From contig JALGPY010000012.1 of the NCBI GenBank assembly GCA_023055425.1, positions 13,389,922 to 13,453,921 of the forward strand: a stretch of DNA of 64,000 nt. The letters are read 5' to 3'. The stretch comes from Linanthus parryae (taxonomy: Eukaryota > Streptophyta > Magnoliopsida > Ericales > Polemoniaceae). Positions 1 through 11,416 of the stretch are shown one piece after another; position 1 is the first letter of the stretch; every line of letters starts with the position of its first letter. Made by a program: the position numbers and the translations under genes. The notes beneath the pieces were generated by a model that had not been told where the DNA came from, searched no databases, and saw only the letters and a list, made by a program, of their open reading frames with translations.

Positions 1-340
1 ACAGGTAACAAGATATACAAATTGCCAAGTGAAGAGGGGAATGGCCCCATGAAATCAATGCCCCAAACATCAAATGGTTCACCTCCAACACGAAATTTTG
101 CGGCATCTCATTTCGGTTGGAAATATTTTCGTTTCTCTGAAACCGGTCACACTGTTGTACAAATAGATGGGCGTCTTTATGCAATGTAGGCCAAAAGAAA
201 CCGCTCTGAAGTACCTTTGCCACTGTACGTGATTTTCCGAAATGACCTCAACAATTCAACTCGTGGCAGTGTCTGAGAATCTCTAACGTGTCCGGCTCCG
301 CAACACACCTCCGCAATACATTTTCTGCACCCAGCTTGAA
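1..340 (-). pseudogene. Gypsy integrase, N-terminal zinc domain and start of core (pseudogene, partial)
   Basis: The minus strand encodes the HHCC zinc-binding part and the start of the catalytic core. A HCH...GHFG stretch is followed by FFWPTLHKDA, then CDRFQ, then GIDFMGPF, which holds the first Asp of the DDE triad. Two lesions are visible. A TGA replaces the first Gly of the usual GGHFG near position 246, and the second zinc Cys of the usual CDRC is Phe. The frame runs off the window at position 1, so the other catalytic residues cannot be seen. It continues directly from the RNase H tail (VVADHLSR) at 577-248. Confidence 0.8.
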
Positions 341-557
341 CAGATAAGGATCATCCCAGTAGTACTGTCGCGCGTCTTCAAAGAACTTCTTTCTCTGGTG
401 GTGTGTCATATCCTTTGGGACAATATTGAGCACCTTGAAATTTGCTAAGTCAGCAAACCAAGGCACAACTGCTACCACAACCATGAGCTGCTCATATGGA
501 AAATCTTCTCTAAGTGGCACATCTTCCTGCTTTTCATTCTCCTGTCGTGACAGATGA

Positions 558-1088
558 TCAGCAACAACATTCTCCACACTTTTTTTTATGTTTGATTACC
601 ACATCAAACTCTTGCATCAACAACACCCAGCGGATCAGTCTTGGCTTGGCATCCTTGATGGTGAGAAGGTACTTGAGAGCTGCATGGTCTGTGAAAATCG
701 TCACCTGAGAACCTACAAGATATGGACGAAACTTGTCCAGCGCAAAGATGATCGCCAACATCTCTTTCTCCGTGGTGGCATAATTAACCTGTGCATCATT
801 AAGAGTTCGACTGGCATAGTAAATGACATGAGCTACCTTTTCTTTCCGCTTTCTCAGAACTGCTCCCACCGCATAGTCACTAGCATCACACATGAGCTCA
901 AACGGCAAGGTCCAGTCTGGTGTGGCAATGATGGGTGCGCTAATCAACTTCTCCTTGAGCACATCAAAAGCTGCTTTGCACTTTGCATCAAACTCAAAGA
1001 CTGCATCTTTCTCAAGCAAACTGGATAGAGGTTTTGTGATCTTCGAGAAATCCTTGATAAACCGCCGGTAAAATACTGCATGTCCCAA
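558..1088 (-). pseudogene. Gypsy RNase H domain (part of broken pol)
   Basis: The 176-residue frame starts inside the RT connection (FYRRFIKDFSKITKPL) and covers RNase H: CDASDYAVGAVL with the first catalytic Asp, then YASRTLNDAQVNYATTEKEMLAI with the catalytic Glu, then FTDHAALKYLL with another Asp. In a live element this domain removes the RNA strand after minus-strand synthesis. The frame is separated from the RT frame upstream (1101-1787) and from the integrase frame downstream (248-577) by frame changes, so no complete Pol can be made. Confidence 0.85.
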
Positions 1089-1100
1089 GAAACTCCTTAT

Positions 1101-1787
1101 TCATTTGACCGTCGTAGGGTATGGGAACTTCTCAATAACTTTAATCTTTTCCCGGTCCACCTCTAAGCCTCTGCTTGAAATCTTGTGCCCTAAAACAATA
1201 CCCTCGGTAACCATGAAGTGACACTTCTCCCAGTTGAGCACTAGGTTGGTGTCAATGCATCTATCCAGAACACGGGCCAATTGTTGCAGGCAATCTTCGA
1301 ACCCATCACCATACAATGAGAAGTCGTCCATGAATACTTCGAAATTCTGCTCCATCATATCTGAGAAGATCGACATCATACACCTCTGAAACGTAGCAGG
1401 TGCGTTACATAACCCAAAAGGCAAGCGTCTAAAACCAAAGGTCCCATAGGGACAAGTGAATGTTGTCTTCTCCTGATCAGCTAGCTCAATTGCTATCTGA
1501 TTATACCCTGAGTACCCGTCCAAAAAGCAATAGTGAGAATGGCGTGCCAGCCTATCAAGCATCTGATCAACGAATGGGAGGGGAAAATGATCCTTCAATG
1601 TGGAATCACTGAGTTTGCGGTAATCCATGCAAACTCTCCACCCTGTAACAGTATGAGTGGCAATTTGATCACCTTTTTCCCCTTCCACCACAGTAATACC
1701 TCCCTTCTTAGGGACACTCTGCACCGGGCTAGTCCATGTGCTGTCAGAAATCTGATAAATGATGCCTGCTTCCAACCATTTAAGCAC
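1101..1787 (-). pseudogene. Gypsy reverse transcriptase domain (part of broken pol)
   Basis: The 228-residue frame has the reverse transcriptase fingers and palm: WTSPVQSVPKKGG, the Athila-type insert EGEKGDQIATHTVTGWR, CMDYRKLSD, the FLDGYSGYNQI box with one catalytic Asp, PFGLCNAPATFQR, and FMDDF, which is the catalytic YxDD box with Phe-Met before the Asp pair. LGHKISSRGLEVDREKI follows in the thumb. The end joins the RNase H frame only through a frameshift near 1090. The N-terminal part of RT lies in the separate 1788-2033 frame. Confidence 0.88.
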
Positions 1788-2539
1788 TTATTTCTTCACC
1801 ACCTCTTGCATGTGAGGATTGAGGCGGCGCTCAAACTGAACTACCGGCTTCTTATCTTCCATGAGTCGAATCTTGTGGTAGCAAACTGTGGGGCTGATCC
1901 CCTTGATATCCGCTATGGTCCACCCCATAGCTGCCTTTCTTTCCTGCAATACCTTGAGAAGTTGCTCCTCCTGTTCCCTGTCCAAACACGCAGATACAAT
2001 AACAGGCGAAGTCTCATTAGATCCCAAGTACAAATATTTAAATGAGCAGGTAAAGGTTTCAATTCTAAAACAGGTGCAGTAATAAGAGAAGGAGTAAGAG
2101 TCTTCCTGCTTCCCTCATCAAAGAGGGGTAGGGGCTTTCGCCAATGCGCCTCCATAGCTTGCTCCTTTTCGCTTGAGTCAAGTAGAGCAAGCTCTTCATA
2201 TAGCTGCTCCAAGAGTACATCCTCCTCGTCTGGCATGTATGCCTCCACACCAAAACACTGCTCACTCACCGCATATGCGGAAAACTTCATAGCCTCAAAT
2301 ACATTGAAGGCCACCTTCTCATCGTTGATCCGCATAGTCAGCTCTCCATTGGCCACATCAATGATAGTCCTCCCCGTGGCCAGGAATGGGCGGCCTAAGA
2401 TAAGTGGAACATCATCGTCAGCCTCCATGTCTAGGATCACAAAATCAGCTGGGAAGATGAGTCCCTCAACTCTCACTAATACATCCTCCAAAACACCCCT
2501 TGGGCGTTTTATGGCGCGGTCAGCCATCTGCAAACACAT
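1788..2539 (-). pseudogene. Gypsy pol segment between protease and RT (broken)
   Basis: Two overlapping frames cover the stretch between protease and RT. The 1913-2539 frame contains VPLILGRPFLATGRTIIDV, the conserved end of the Athila-type protease region. The 1788-2033 frame holds the pre-RT stretch MGWTIADIKGISPTVCYHKI, followed by a truncated RT start. The change of frame near 2000-2030 shows a small indel. In an intact element both pieces belong to one polyprotein. Confidence 0.75.
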
Positions 2540-2826
2540 CTGGTAGGCTTAGGGTCTCCTACGCCAAGTTGCTCAAAAACCGATGTGGGCATCAAATTGA
2601 TACTTGCACCCAGATCACGTAATGCCCTTCCATGAAAAGCATCTCCCAATGTCACAGGAATGATGAAGCCACCCGAATCTTTCATCTTCTTTGGTAACGC
2701 CTTTTGCACAATGGCGCTACACTCCTCATCCAGAGTCACGGTTTCAAAATCATCCATGCGCCTCCTATTAGAGAGGATCCTTGAGAAATTTTGCGTATTT
2801 GGGCATTTGTGATATTGCTTCCACAA
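2509..2826 (-). pseudogene. Gypsy aspartic protease domain (broken)
   Basis: The retropepsin active site is read as DLGASINLMP, the usual Athila form of the D-S/T-G motif. It is preceded by GGFIIPVTLGDAFHGRAL. The frame starts in the gag C-terminal region and ends soon after the active site, where reading shifts to the neighbouring frame that carries LILGRPFLATG. In a live element this domain cuts the Gag-Pol polyprotein. Confidence 0.8.
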
Positions 2827-4747
2827 AGGGGATATTTATGTGCAACTTCTTAAAGATATCCACAAACTTCTTGAAGTGCTTGGCATCCTCTTGACTCTTC
2901 AATCTCTGCGGGTAAGGCACACGCACACTATACTCTTCCGTTGGCTCAGGCTTTTCCTCCGACTTCCTACTCGTGTCCTTTGATTGGGGAATCATGGTAG
3001 GCATGGTAATTTCTTCATCTAATGCTTTTTCAGTGGCCTTGGTCGCTTCACCTCGCGCGTGGGTAGGATATGGGGGGTCCTTAGTGGTAATCCCACTGCG
3101 AGTAGTGATAGCCTTCAATTTCTCAGGTGGAGTGACTGTGTTAGAAGGTAACGTACCCGGTGGATGTCGAGTATTTTGATTGGCTATCTGGCCAATCTGT
3201 GTCTCATGGCTCTTCATCGTGGCTTCTATCGCGACAATCTTGCTCTCAATTTTATCATTGCTAGCTAACAGTTTCCTCAACAACGCGTTTGTATCTAGTT
3301 CTTATGATGTTGGGGCCTGCTGTTGTGGAACCTGTCTTTGAGCTTGGTATGGAACATTTGGCCTTTGACCTGGCGCATATAATCCACTGTTTGGATTGGC
3401 ATAGCTGAATTTAGGGTGATTGCGATTGTTGGGATGATAGGTGTTAGGCCATTACTGCTGTCTTGGTTGACCCATGTAGTTCACGTCTTCAATACCATCC
3501 CCATATCCCTGATTTGCATCTGCTACCATCTCTCCCACTGACTTCACTTGTGCCGATGAATTCAGATTACTGAAAGCCGAAGTCATCACTGCCATCTGAT
3601 GTTCAAATTTTTGTTCCACCATGGACTCGATCTTACTAACCAATTCTCCATCTGATTTCGTGTTTCTACGAGTCTCAGACCTCATGGACTCACGTTTTGC
3701 GACATTATCCAGTAGATCCCGACATCTCTGTAATCCCAGTCCCATAAAATTGCCTTGAGCCATCATGTCCAGTTCATTTGCAGTCTCTCTGTCTAAGGCA
3801 TTATAAAATTAGTGCAGAAGTTTGTACCATGGCTCTCCGTGAGTGGGGCATCTACGTAGGATCTGGTTGAACTTGCTCCACGTGTCTCCCAAAGAATCAT
3901 CTTCCTATTGTGTAAACTTTGTTATATCATCCATCCGTTGACAAACCTTGGATGGCGGAAGATACTTCCAGAGAAATTCCCTGCTACAATCTGCCCATGT
4001 AACGATACTGCCTGCTGGAAGTTCCATCAGCCATGTCTTTTCCTTTCCCAATAAGGAGAAGGGGAAAAGCATGAGCTTTATCGTCTCGAGTGGAGCTCTC
4101 TGATCATACATAGTGGAGGTAATCTGCTCGAAATTAAGCAAGTGTTGATGCGGATCATCACTTGGCGCTCCAGTGAATAAGCACTCATCCCGAACCATGT
4201 TGATCAATGGTTGGCGTATCTCGAAATATGCGGCGTTAATATGAGGCCTGACAGTAGTGGGTTGATACCCATCCGGTGTAGTTCTGAAGTAATCCACCAA
4301 AGGACGCTCATTCTCCTCAGCATTGTTGACTTGCTCTGCCGCATACTGACCGTTATTGTTCCGATTATTGCCCCCATTGTTTCCATTACCTCCATTGTTT
4401 CTACCATTAACTCCTACATTGTTCCTATCAACTACCTCCGCACCAGGGAGTTGTTATAGGTTTGGAGGGTTCATCCTTGCCATTGCAGCTTGCATCTCGG
4501 TCAACTGAGCTCTGAGCTCCTTAGTCTCTCGTGCTTGATTTGCTGCATCTTCCACAGCTGCAGCTCTAGCTGCTTCCGCATCTTGCAAGCCCTTGCGGAA
4601 CCTATCAAACTCAGCTCTAGTTTGCTCGTCCATCTGAACTGAATTTGCTTTCCTCTTGTCTCTACGTTCTGCACGCAATAACGATTCCGGATCCTCAAGT
4701 ACTGGATGCAAAGGCTCGTCTCTAGAACGGGACATGCACCAAGTCAA
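2768..4747 (-). pseudogene. Gypsy gag (broken into at least four frames)
   Basis: Gag is spread over the frames 4454-4747, 3905-4300, 3452-3766 and 2768-3283. The 3905-4300 piece carries the Retrotrans_gag core (FTGAPSDDPHQHLLNFEQI, then LFPFSLLGKEKTWL and a WADCSREFLWKY stretch). The first piece is charged and rich in Glu, Arg and Ala, as expected for a coiled N-terminus. Stops and shifts lie near 4300-4450, 3770-3900 and 3290-3450. I see no intact CCHC zinc knuckle. Confidence 0.8.
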
Positions 4748-4851
4748 TCAAACCTGAAAACACAAATCACACGTAGAAAATAGGTGAGTAACAGGTATAA
4801 AATGAAAAAGTAAATCCCTAAAGAGAAAAATAATAACTAATTTATTTGAAG

Positions 4852-4869
4852 TCCCCGACAACGGCGCCA
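4852..4869 (-). other. Primer binding site, tRNA-Asp type
   Basis: On the minus strand this reads TGGCGCCGTTGTCGGGGA, complementary to the 3' end of plant tRNA-Asp with one difference. It lies six bases inside the LTR edge (TG...CA border at 4876) and just upstream of gag, so it fixes both the direction and the LTR border. Confidence 0.85.
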
Positions 4870-4875
4870 AAAACT

Positions 4876-6340
4876 TGACACGCTCCAACTGCAAGTGCAC
4901 AGTTGTCGGTGTAGTGATAATATTCCGGAAATCCGGGTTGTCGGAGCCAAGAGACTTCGTTGTATATTAGCTATTAAATTTGTTCTTTGTGTGGGTAAAG
5001 CGCGTTGATTTGTGTTTCTAATTATACTAATAAGTAAAATTACGAGTATCTCAAATAATTCAATGAATTAATTCAAGATTAATAAGCACGAGTTGATTTA
5101 GTTGTTTCTCAAAGTTGATCAAGGTCAGGATATCTCTACGGATCACTAGGTATTTCACACTACAGTGGATTTATGTTGTACTAAAACGATGAGTTTTTGT
5201 TCTAGTTAAACGAGCATAATTATATTGAAGATGTCTCAACCAGTAACTATACTTCAACTCTCACAGCTGATTCCTCTAGTATACTCAAGTTTAAGCACGC
5301 ATTACGATATTTATTCTACTCTTTGTTCTTAGCTAACTAGCAAGATTCCTCAACCTTAGATACGGCTAGTGTATATTTCAAGTTTCCGGGAAAAAAACAT
5401 AGATTCCTCTATCGTTCACAACCTAACACAATCCTACTAATACGTCTACTAATAAAAAAGATATATGAAAAGCGTAAAATACACATAACTAGACAAAAAT
5501 TCATCAATTAAGCATGATTGCATGAAAGAAAATCCATAAATCACAATACGTAGTGATAAAACCTTAGTTTCCTACGAGATATCCCGATAAAAGTGCTTAG
5601 CTACTACTAGACATGATCAAAATAACAAGTTCTATGATCATAATCCAAAAACAAGAGATTAGAAGAAGTTTAGAAAGCAAACGGATGATTCCCAAGCTCC
5701 ACAATAGCTCCTAGACATCAAAATCACGTTCCTCCTTTCTAGACTAGACTAAAATCTAGACCTAATACCCTTTTATACGTTTCCATAAAGTTCTAAACAA
5801 GTTTCTGATAATTGCACAAAAGCCCCGAACGGATTTAACAAACTCTGTCATCTCTTCATGCGAAGAACACTTCTCTTCGTGCGAAGAGATTCTTCAACTT
5901 GCCTGTTTTCTTCTTGCAACAGTCTTCCTATTTTGAGACAGCACAGTACCACACGAAGACTTCTGGAAATTTGGCTAAGTATTCTCTTCGTGCGAGGACA
6001 ATTTCTCTTCGTGCGAAGAGAACTGTCCTTAGCTTTTTTCTGGCTCTTTTCCTTGAGTTTTCCTTGCTTTCTTTATTTCCGAAGCTCGTTTCTTCATCAC
6101 CTTTGATCCTCGCGTCCTATTTCCTGCCAACCACAACACGAAACACGAACCCGCAATCATATCACAATAAAAGCAAAAAATATACAAGAAACGCCCGGAT
6201 TTAACAATGAATGCTCAAAAACTCAAATTTAAAAAATTTAACATATAATACTCAAAAGACGATAAAATTCTCCATGATAAGCATGAAAAACATAGCAAAA
6301 ATAAGGAATAACATAACTCCAAAACGGAGTTATTAGCGAC
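4876..6340 (-). repeat. 5' LTR of the Athila-like element
   Basis: The inner border is fixed by the PBS: the plus strand begins TGACACGCTCC at 4876. No gene is present. On the minus strand TATAAAAG at 5777-5770 is a good TATA box, and four near-palindromic CTTCGTGCGAAG-type motifs lie upstream of it (5852-6020). The outer border is not seen; about 6340 is chosen because the sequence character changes there, and the LTR could run to 6536. Confidence 0.5.
5852..6020. promoter_or_regulatory. Four palindromic TTCGTGCGAA-type motifs in LTR U3
   Basis: Four copies of CTCTTCGTGCGAAGAG or close variants occur at about 5852-5866, 5873-5888, 5983-5994 and 6005-6020. The first has an A in the centre and the third ends CGAGG. 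All sit roughly 75 to 240 bp upstream of the minus-strand TATA box at 5777-5770. A repeated palindrome in this position is typical of a binding site for a dimeric transcription factor; the factor is unknown. Confidence 0.45.
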
Positions 6341-6536
6341 TGTGCCCTAAGCGGACGACTAACTTGAGCCCATTAACATTGATAATTAAAAACTTGAAAA
6401 ACAATAGGAATAGAATACTCCGAACCTCTTCTAATAAGAAAAGAAACGACTTGGCTAAAACATTAGCGACATCGTTCCACTCTCTACGCAAAAAAACAAA
6501 AGAGCCAAAAGCACTAACGTAACAAATTCTTTAGTG
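6341..6536. other. No gene; possible outer part of the gypsy LTR
   Basis: AT-rich sequence without an open frame or repeat that I recognise. It ends at the AATAC target site (6537-6541) of the next copia element. Confidence 0.4.
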
Positions 6537-6541
6537 AATAC

Positions 6542-6964
6542 TATTGAGCTACAGCTTCTCAAAATGGCAATGTGATTGCAGCTAGTTCATCAGATTGCAC
6601 GATATTGTGATTTGGCTTGGACTAAATTGCAATCACGGCCAAAGTGATGACAAGAAATAATGGAGCTACAACTACCGTTGGATTAGATATAAGATCTAAT
6701 CTAAACCGTTGCTTCACTATAAGTGATACAGTGGCATTTTAACATTTTTGTTAGTTACTAATCTGTTTTCCTATTGGTTGTTAATTGCCAGCTGTAGCTG
6801 AGTTGGCAAAATGTTATAAGAGGAATTTCTCCTCTCTTTTCCGTTGTAACAAACATTTTACTTTTTCCCTCTTCTCTATGGTTTTGTCTCTGAGAAAATT
6901 TCTTCTTCTTCCTCATGAGTTCTGGTTCTAGGGTTTGTTCATTTGGTGGTTGGTGATTTTATCA
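6542..6964 (+). repeat. 5' LTR of copia A
   Basis: Begins TATTGAGCTACA and ends TTTTATCA, matching 11417-11839 along its whole length. The first two bases are TA rather than the usual TG, in both LTRs. A TTATAAGAGG box near 6815 is a plausible TATA element, followed by a pyrimidine-rich start region. Confidence 0.9.
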
Positions 6965-6980
6965 TGCTATTAAAACCATG
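6965..6980 (+). other. Degenerate tRNA-iMet primer binding site of copia A
   Basis: Reads TGCTATTAAAACCATG, which aligns with the iMet form TGGTATCAGAGCCATG at 12 of 16 positions. It starts at the base after the LTR, as expected. Confidence 0.6.
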
Positions 6981-7074
6981 TTACGAATGCTGCTGATTGT
7001 CTCGTGATTCATCGTTGGTTGAATTTATATTTTGGATCTGAGAATTTCGTGGTTTAGATCCGGTTTTTGAAGAA

Positions 7075-8107
7075 ATGGTGAACACCTCAGATTCGCAGAC
7101 TTCTGGTTCAGGATTGGTGGCGATGGATCCACAATCACCTTTCTATATGCATCATGGAGATAGTCCTGGTAATGTTCTTGTTTCTGTTGCTCTCTCCGGA
7201 GATAATTTCTACTCATGGCATATGTCGATGATAGTTGCTTTAGAAGCTAAGAACAAGCTTGAATTTGTTGATGGATTAATAGTTTCTCCTGAGAATTGTA
7301 CTGATTTGTATGCTGTGTGGAGGAGATGTGATAGGATGATCATGTCTTGGTTGTTTAATTCCATTTCTCAGGAGATTGCCTGTAGTGTTGTATGCAGATC
7401 TAGTGCTAGAGAAGTGTGGCTTGATCTTATAGATAGATCTTCTCAAGGAAATTTGCCTAGATTGTTTCAGATTTCTATGGCTATTTCTAGTTCAAAGCAA
7501 TCTGATATGTCAGTGACTGCATATTTCACTGAAAACATTATGGAATGAGTTTAGCAACTACAAACCTTTACCTAGCTGTGTATGCAATGGTTGTGTATGT
7601 ACTACAAATGTTAAGCTGAAATAGTCTCAAGAATAAGAGAGGGTAATGCAGCTCTTAATGGGGCTCAATTAACAATACATGAATGTTAGAGATAAGATTT
7701 TTCTCACAGAACCACTGCCCTCCCTCAATGTGGTTTTTGCAAAGATAATACAACAAGAGAGACAAATGCAGTTGAAGAATGCTTCTTCTGTCACTCCCAC
7801 TATGGCAATGTATGTTCAATTTTCCCATGATCATCATAAATCAAGTGACACCAATAATTCAGGATCAGGTCACAACTTTGGAGGAAGAGGTCCTAATGGG
7901 AAACTAATATGTCATCACTGTGGAAATGAAGGTAGTGTTAAGGCAAAATGCTATAGATTACATGGATTTCCTCCTAATTTCAAGAGAAACAAACCAAGAG
8001 TACATAATGTTGTCATGAATGGATCTCCATCTTCAGTGAACACAGTTTCTACTTCAAATCCTGCTCCTACTCATGACTATGGGGGGAAAATAGTTACACT
8101 TACATAA
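7075..8107 (+). pseudogene. Copia A gag (broken)
   Basis: The first frame (7075-7548) starts MVNTSDSQTSG and carries the plant copia Gag N-terminus: LSGDNFYSWHMSMIVALEAKNK, then a Gag core. After a stop near 7546 the reading resumes at 7679-8107 with the nucleic-acid-binding knuckle CHHCGNEGSVKAKC. In the CCHC pattern the third ligand His is Ser, so zinc binding is probably lost. In live elements Gag forms the particle around the RNA. Confidence 0.8.
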
Positions 8108-8271
8108 ATCAATGCCAGCAATTGATTTCACTTTTGAACACTCATTTGGGAGCAAGAAGTGGTCCAGTTCAGAGCACTTTTAGTGATGCAGGTTCTGTGT
8201 CACCATACTCTTCAGTTTCAGTGGATTCACCACTACATCATTCTGGGAGACATTTTGATTAAGCTCACTTT

Positions 8272-9451
8272 ATGGGAGGAGTTATTAGTTCTTTCTCTCT
8301 GCAATCTTCTATAACTAAAAAGAAAGGCTTTGTGCCAAATTCTTGGATTCTGGACAGTGGAGCTACTGATCATATGTGCAGCAATGTTGATATGTTTAGT
8401 GATTTTAAGAATGTCAGTGACACAGTTGTTCACTTTCCAGATGGGAAGACTGTTTAGGTTACACATGTGGGTACTGTGAAATTTTCTGATAACTTGGTTT
8501 TGAGAGGAGTTCTTTGTATACCTAGCTTCCAGTTCAATCTAATTTTTGTCACTCAGCTCACAAGAGTCTCAGGTTGCACATGTATATCCCAGGCAGATGA
8601 ATGTGTTCTTAAAAGAGAAGATATGATTTTGGGCATTGGCAAGAGAATTGGAGGTCTGTATGTTCTGCAGATTCCAAAAGTGAGTTCAAAAATGAGTTTT
8701 GCAGTTTCTACATATGAAAATGGTTTTCTATGGCCTCAAAGACTGGGGCATCCATCTTTTGAGAAAGGTTCTTTGATGTCTAAGCACCTTGAAGGTATGC
8801 CATTTTCTCATCAAGGCTTACATTATGATACCTTTCCTTTGGCAAAACAAAAGAAACTTTCTTATACTTCTCATGGACACATGTCTCAAAATGCTTTTGA
8901 TCTGATTCACTGTGACACATGGGGTCCTTAAAAGGTACCCACATACCCAAGACACAAATTTTTCTTAACAATTGTTGATGATGCCACTAGGATGACATGG
9001 GTCTATCTTATGAAACATAAGTCAGATGTAGATACCATTATTCCAGGTTAATGCTCCAGAACTGCATTTAACTGCTTTCTACCTAAAAAATGGCATTATT
9101 CATGAGTTATGTTGTGTGGAGACACCTGAGCAGAACTCGGTGGTGGAAAGAAAGCACCACCATCTTCTCAATGTGGCAAGAGCACTTAAATTCCAGTCAA
9201 ATGTTCCAGTGAGATTCTGGGGAGACTGTGTGTTGAATGCAGCCTATTTGATTAATAGGTTACCCTCTCCTAAAACTAAGAATAAATCACCATATGAGTT
9301 GCTATTTGGAGCAACCCCAGATTATTCTCAGTGTAAAGTTTTTGGCTGTTTGTGTTTTGCCTCCACTCTGCTTCAGTCAAGAACAAAATTTGATCCTAGG
9401 GCAATCAAAGGGCTTTTTGTGGGACATGTTTTTGGAATCAAAGGATTTTAA
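8272..9451 (+). pseudogene. Copia A protease and integrase (broken)
   Basis: Protease is seen as WILDSGATDHMCSN (8346 onward) and is cut by a stop at 8455. Integrase follows: RLGHPSFEKG, a HHCC finger in which the first Cys is Tyr (HYDTFPLAKQKK), DLIHCDTWGP with the first catalytic Asp, then [14 protein letters not shown] deletion near 9040 removes the segment with the second catalytic Asp: the expected SDN is read QVN. The Glu region [21 protein letters not shown] is kept. Integrase is therefore dead for more than one reason. Confidence 0.85.
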
Positions 9452-10886
9452 GGTGTATGATTTGGCTACTCACAGTTTTGTAGTTTCTAGAGATTTGGTG
9501 TTTCATGAAAATATGTTTCCTTTTGCTGATAAGGTTTCTACTGATCATGGTCTTTTTGATGCTTTGAGTTTTCCAAAGAGTGTTTTTGACACTGGTGATG
9601 GAAACGGACAACCAATTTCTTCAGTTTCACATGAGCATGTCTCTTCTACTGCTCCTGAACCATCTACAGTTGGGAGTTTTAGAGAGGTTTTGTTGCACCA
9701 TGTGCCTGTGAGACAGAGTGCTAGAATCTCAAAGCCTCCATCTCATTTGCAGGATTATGTTCTTTCCAAAAAAAGTTCTAGAGTCATGACAGTTAGCGGT
9801 TCAAATCTCACTAGTACTGTACGTGCACTCACTGAACCTACCACTTACAAACAAGCTTCACAAGATCCAGACTGGGTTAAAGCTATGCAGCTGGAAATAC
9901 AAGCTCTGGAATCTAATAACACTTGGCTTATTACTCATTTACCCACAAATCACTCTGCAGTAGGGTGTAAATGAATATAAAAGATTAAGTACAAGGCAGA
10001 TGGATCTATTGAAAGGTACAAAGCTAGGCTGGTTGCAAAGGGATATACACAAACTGAAGGGTTAGATTATTTTGAAACTTTCTCACCAGTTGCTAAACTA
10101 GTCACTTTTAGAGTTCTTCTTGCTCTTGCTATTCAACAAGGATAGAATGTTCTTCAAATGGATTTAAACAATGCTTTTCTGCATGGTGATCTTCATGAAG
10201 AAGTATACATGAAACTGCCAGATGGGTATGAGCCAAAAATAACTGATTCTTTGTCTTCAAGCTCTTCTCAGCAATTGGTTTGCAGGTTACAGAAATCTCT
10301 GTATGGTCTAAAGAAGGCTTATAGGAAATGGTTTGTCAAATTCTCTTCTACTCTTCTGCAATTTGGCTTTACTCAATGCAAATCAGATTATACCTTATTT
10401 GTGAAGAGCTCGGGGTTTGTCATTATGATGCTCTTAGTGTATGTTGATGACATTCTTCTGGCAGGGAATGATGTCACTACTTTAACTAGTTCTAAGCATT
10501 GCTTAAATGTACAGTTTAATCTCAAAGATCTGGGAGAGATTGCTTATTTCATTGGATTTGAGGTGCATAAAATGGATCAGGGGTATTTTCTAAGTCATCA
10601 TAAGTTTCTCTTGGAGATTCTTACTCAAACTAGTTATGATCAATGTAAGATAGCACACTCCCCTATGGTTCCAGCTTGTAAGCTTAGCCAATCTATTGAA
10701 GATCTGTTGAATGAAGAGGATGCTAGTGCATATAGAAAGCTGATTGGTAAACTTTTGTATCTCTGCAATTCAAGTCCTGATATTTCTTATTCAGTGAACA
10801 AACTTTCTCAGTTTATGGCTCATCCAACAAGAGATCATCTTACTGCAGCTCATCATGTCCTTAGATATTTGAGAGGTACCTCCTAA
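9294..10886 (+). pseudogene. Copia A reverse transcriptase (broken)
   Basis: The linker frame 9294-9974 ends in MQLEIQALESNNTW, the N-terminal RT box. Stops follow near 9973 and 10144, and then 10158-10886 is open with MDLNNAFLHGDLHEEVYM (first catalytic Asp), LQKSLYGLKKAYRKW and the LLVYVDDILLAGND box with the YVDD Asp pair. RLIGKLLYLCNSSPDISYSV and LRYLRGTS mark the connection to RNase H. The 242-residue frame is the longest intact piece of this element. Confidence 0.88.
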
Positions 10887-11409
10887 TATGGAATCCTTTT
10901 CTCTTCTACATCTTGCTCCCCAACTTCTCTTACAGCATATGCAGATGCATACTGGGATGGTTGTCTTGACACCCAAAGATCCACTTCTGGATATTTGGTT
11001 TTTCTGGTTCTACCTTAGTTTCTTGGAGATCAAAGAAGCAGGGTGTGGTCGCCAGGAGTTCAGCTGAAGCTGAGTACAGAAGCTTGGCTTATTTAGTTTG
11101 TGAAGTCAAATGGAACATGTCTCTCTTACAAGATCTCCATTCACCTCTCCTCAGCACTCCTTTGTTGCTTTCTGACAGTTCTTCTGCCATTCAAATGGCT
11201 CATAACCCTATTTGCATGATACGACTAAGCATATAGATTTGGACTGTCACACCATCAGAAATCTGGTCCAAGAAGGCACCATCACTTTGCAGCATTTGCC
11301 AAGTTCTAAGCAACTTGCCGATGTGCTCACCAAACCTCTGGCTCATCCTCTTTTTCAAAAGCTTCTGTGCAAGTTGAAGGTGTTGTGTGCTTCTCCCCCT
11401 TCAATTTGA
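10887..11409 (+). pseudogene. Copia A RNase H (broken)
   Basis: Short frames carry AYADAYWDG, then SSAEAEYRSLAYLVCEVKW with the catalytic Glu, LLSDSSSAIQMAHNP with an Asp, and KHIDLDCHTIRNLVQEG with LADVLTKPLAHPLF. Frame changes occur near 11000-11040 and 11225. A TGA at 11408 ends the domain just before the polypurine tract. Confidence 0.82.
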
Positions 11410-11416
11410 GGGGGCG

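Larger units (their letters stand above)
1..6340 (-). mobile_element. Degenerate Athila-like Ty3/gypsy LTR retrotransposon, cut by the window edge
   Basis: Reading on the minus strand from high to low coordinates, the order is LTR, tRNA-Asp primer binding site, gag, protease, reverse transcriptase, RNase H and the start of integrase. That is the gypsy order (integrase last). The RT carries the insert with GDQIATHTVTGWR that I know from Athila elements. Every domain is broken by stops or frame changes, so the copy is dead. The rest of integrase and the 3' LTR lie beyond position 1. The outer border of the LTR near 6340 is a guess, because no second LTR is available for comparison. Confidence 0.85.

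Noticed and set aside
5858..6204. Frames of 82 and 101 residues as genes
   Set aside because: They fall in the LTR of the gypsy element and contain the repeated palindromes.
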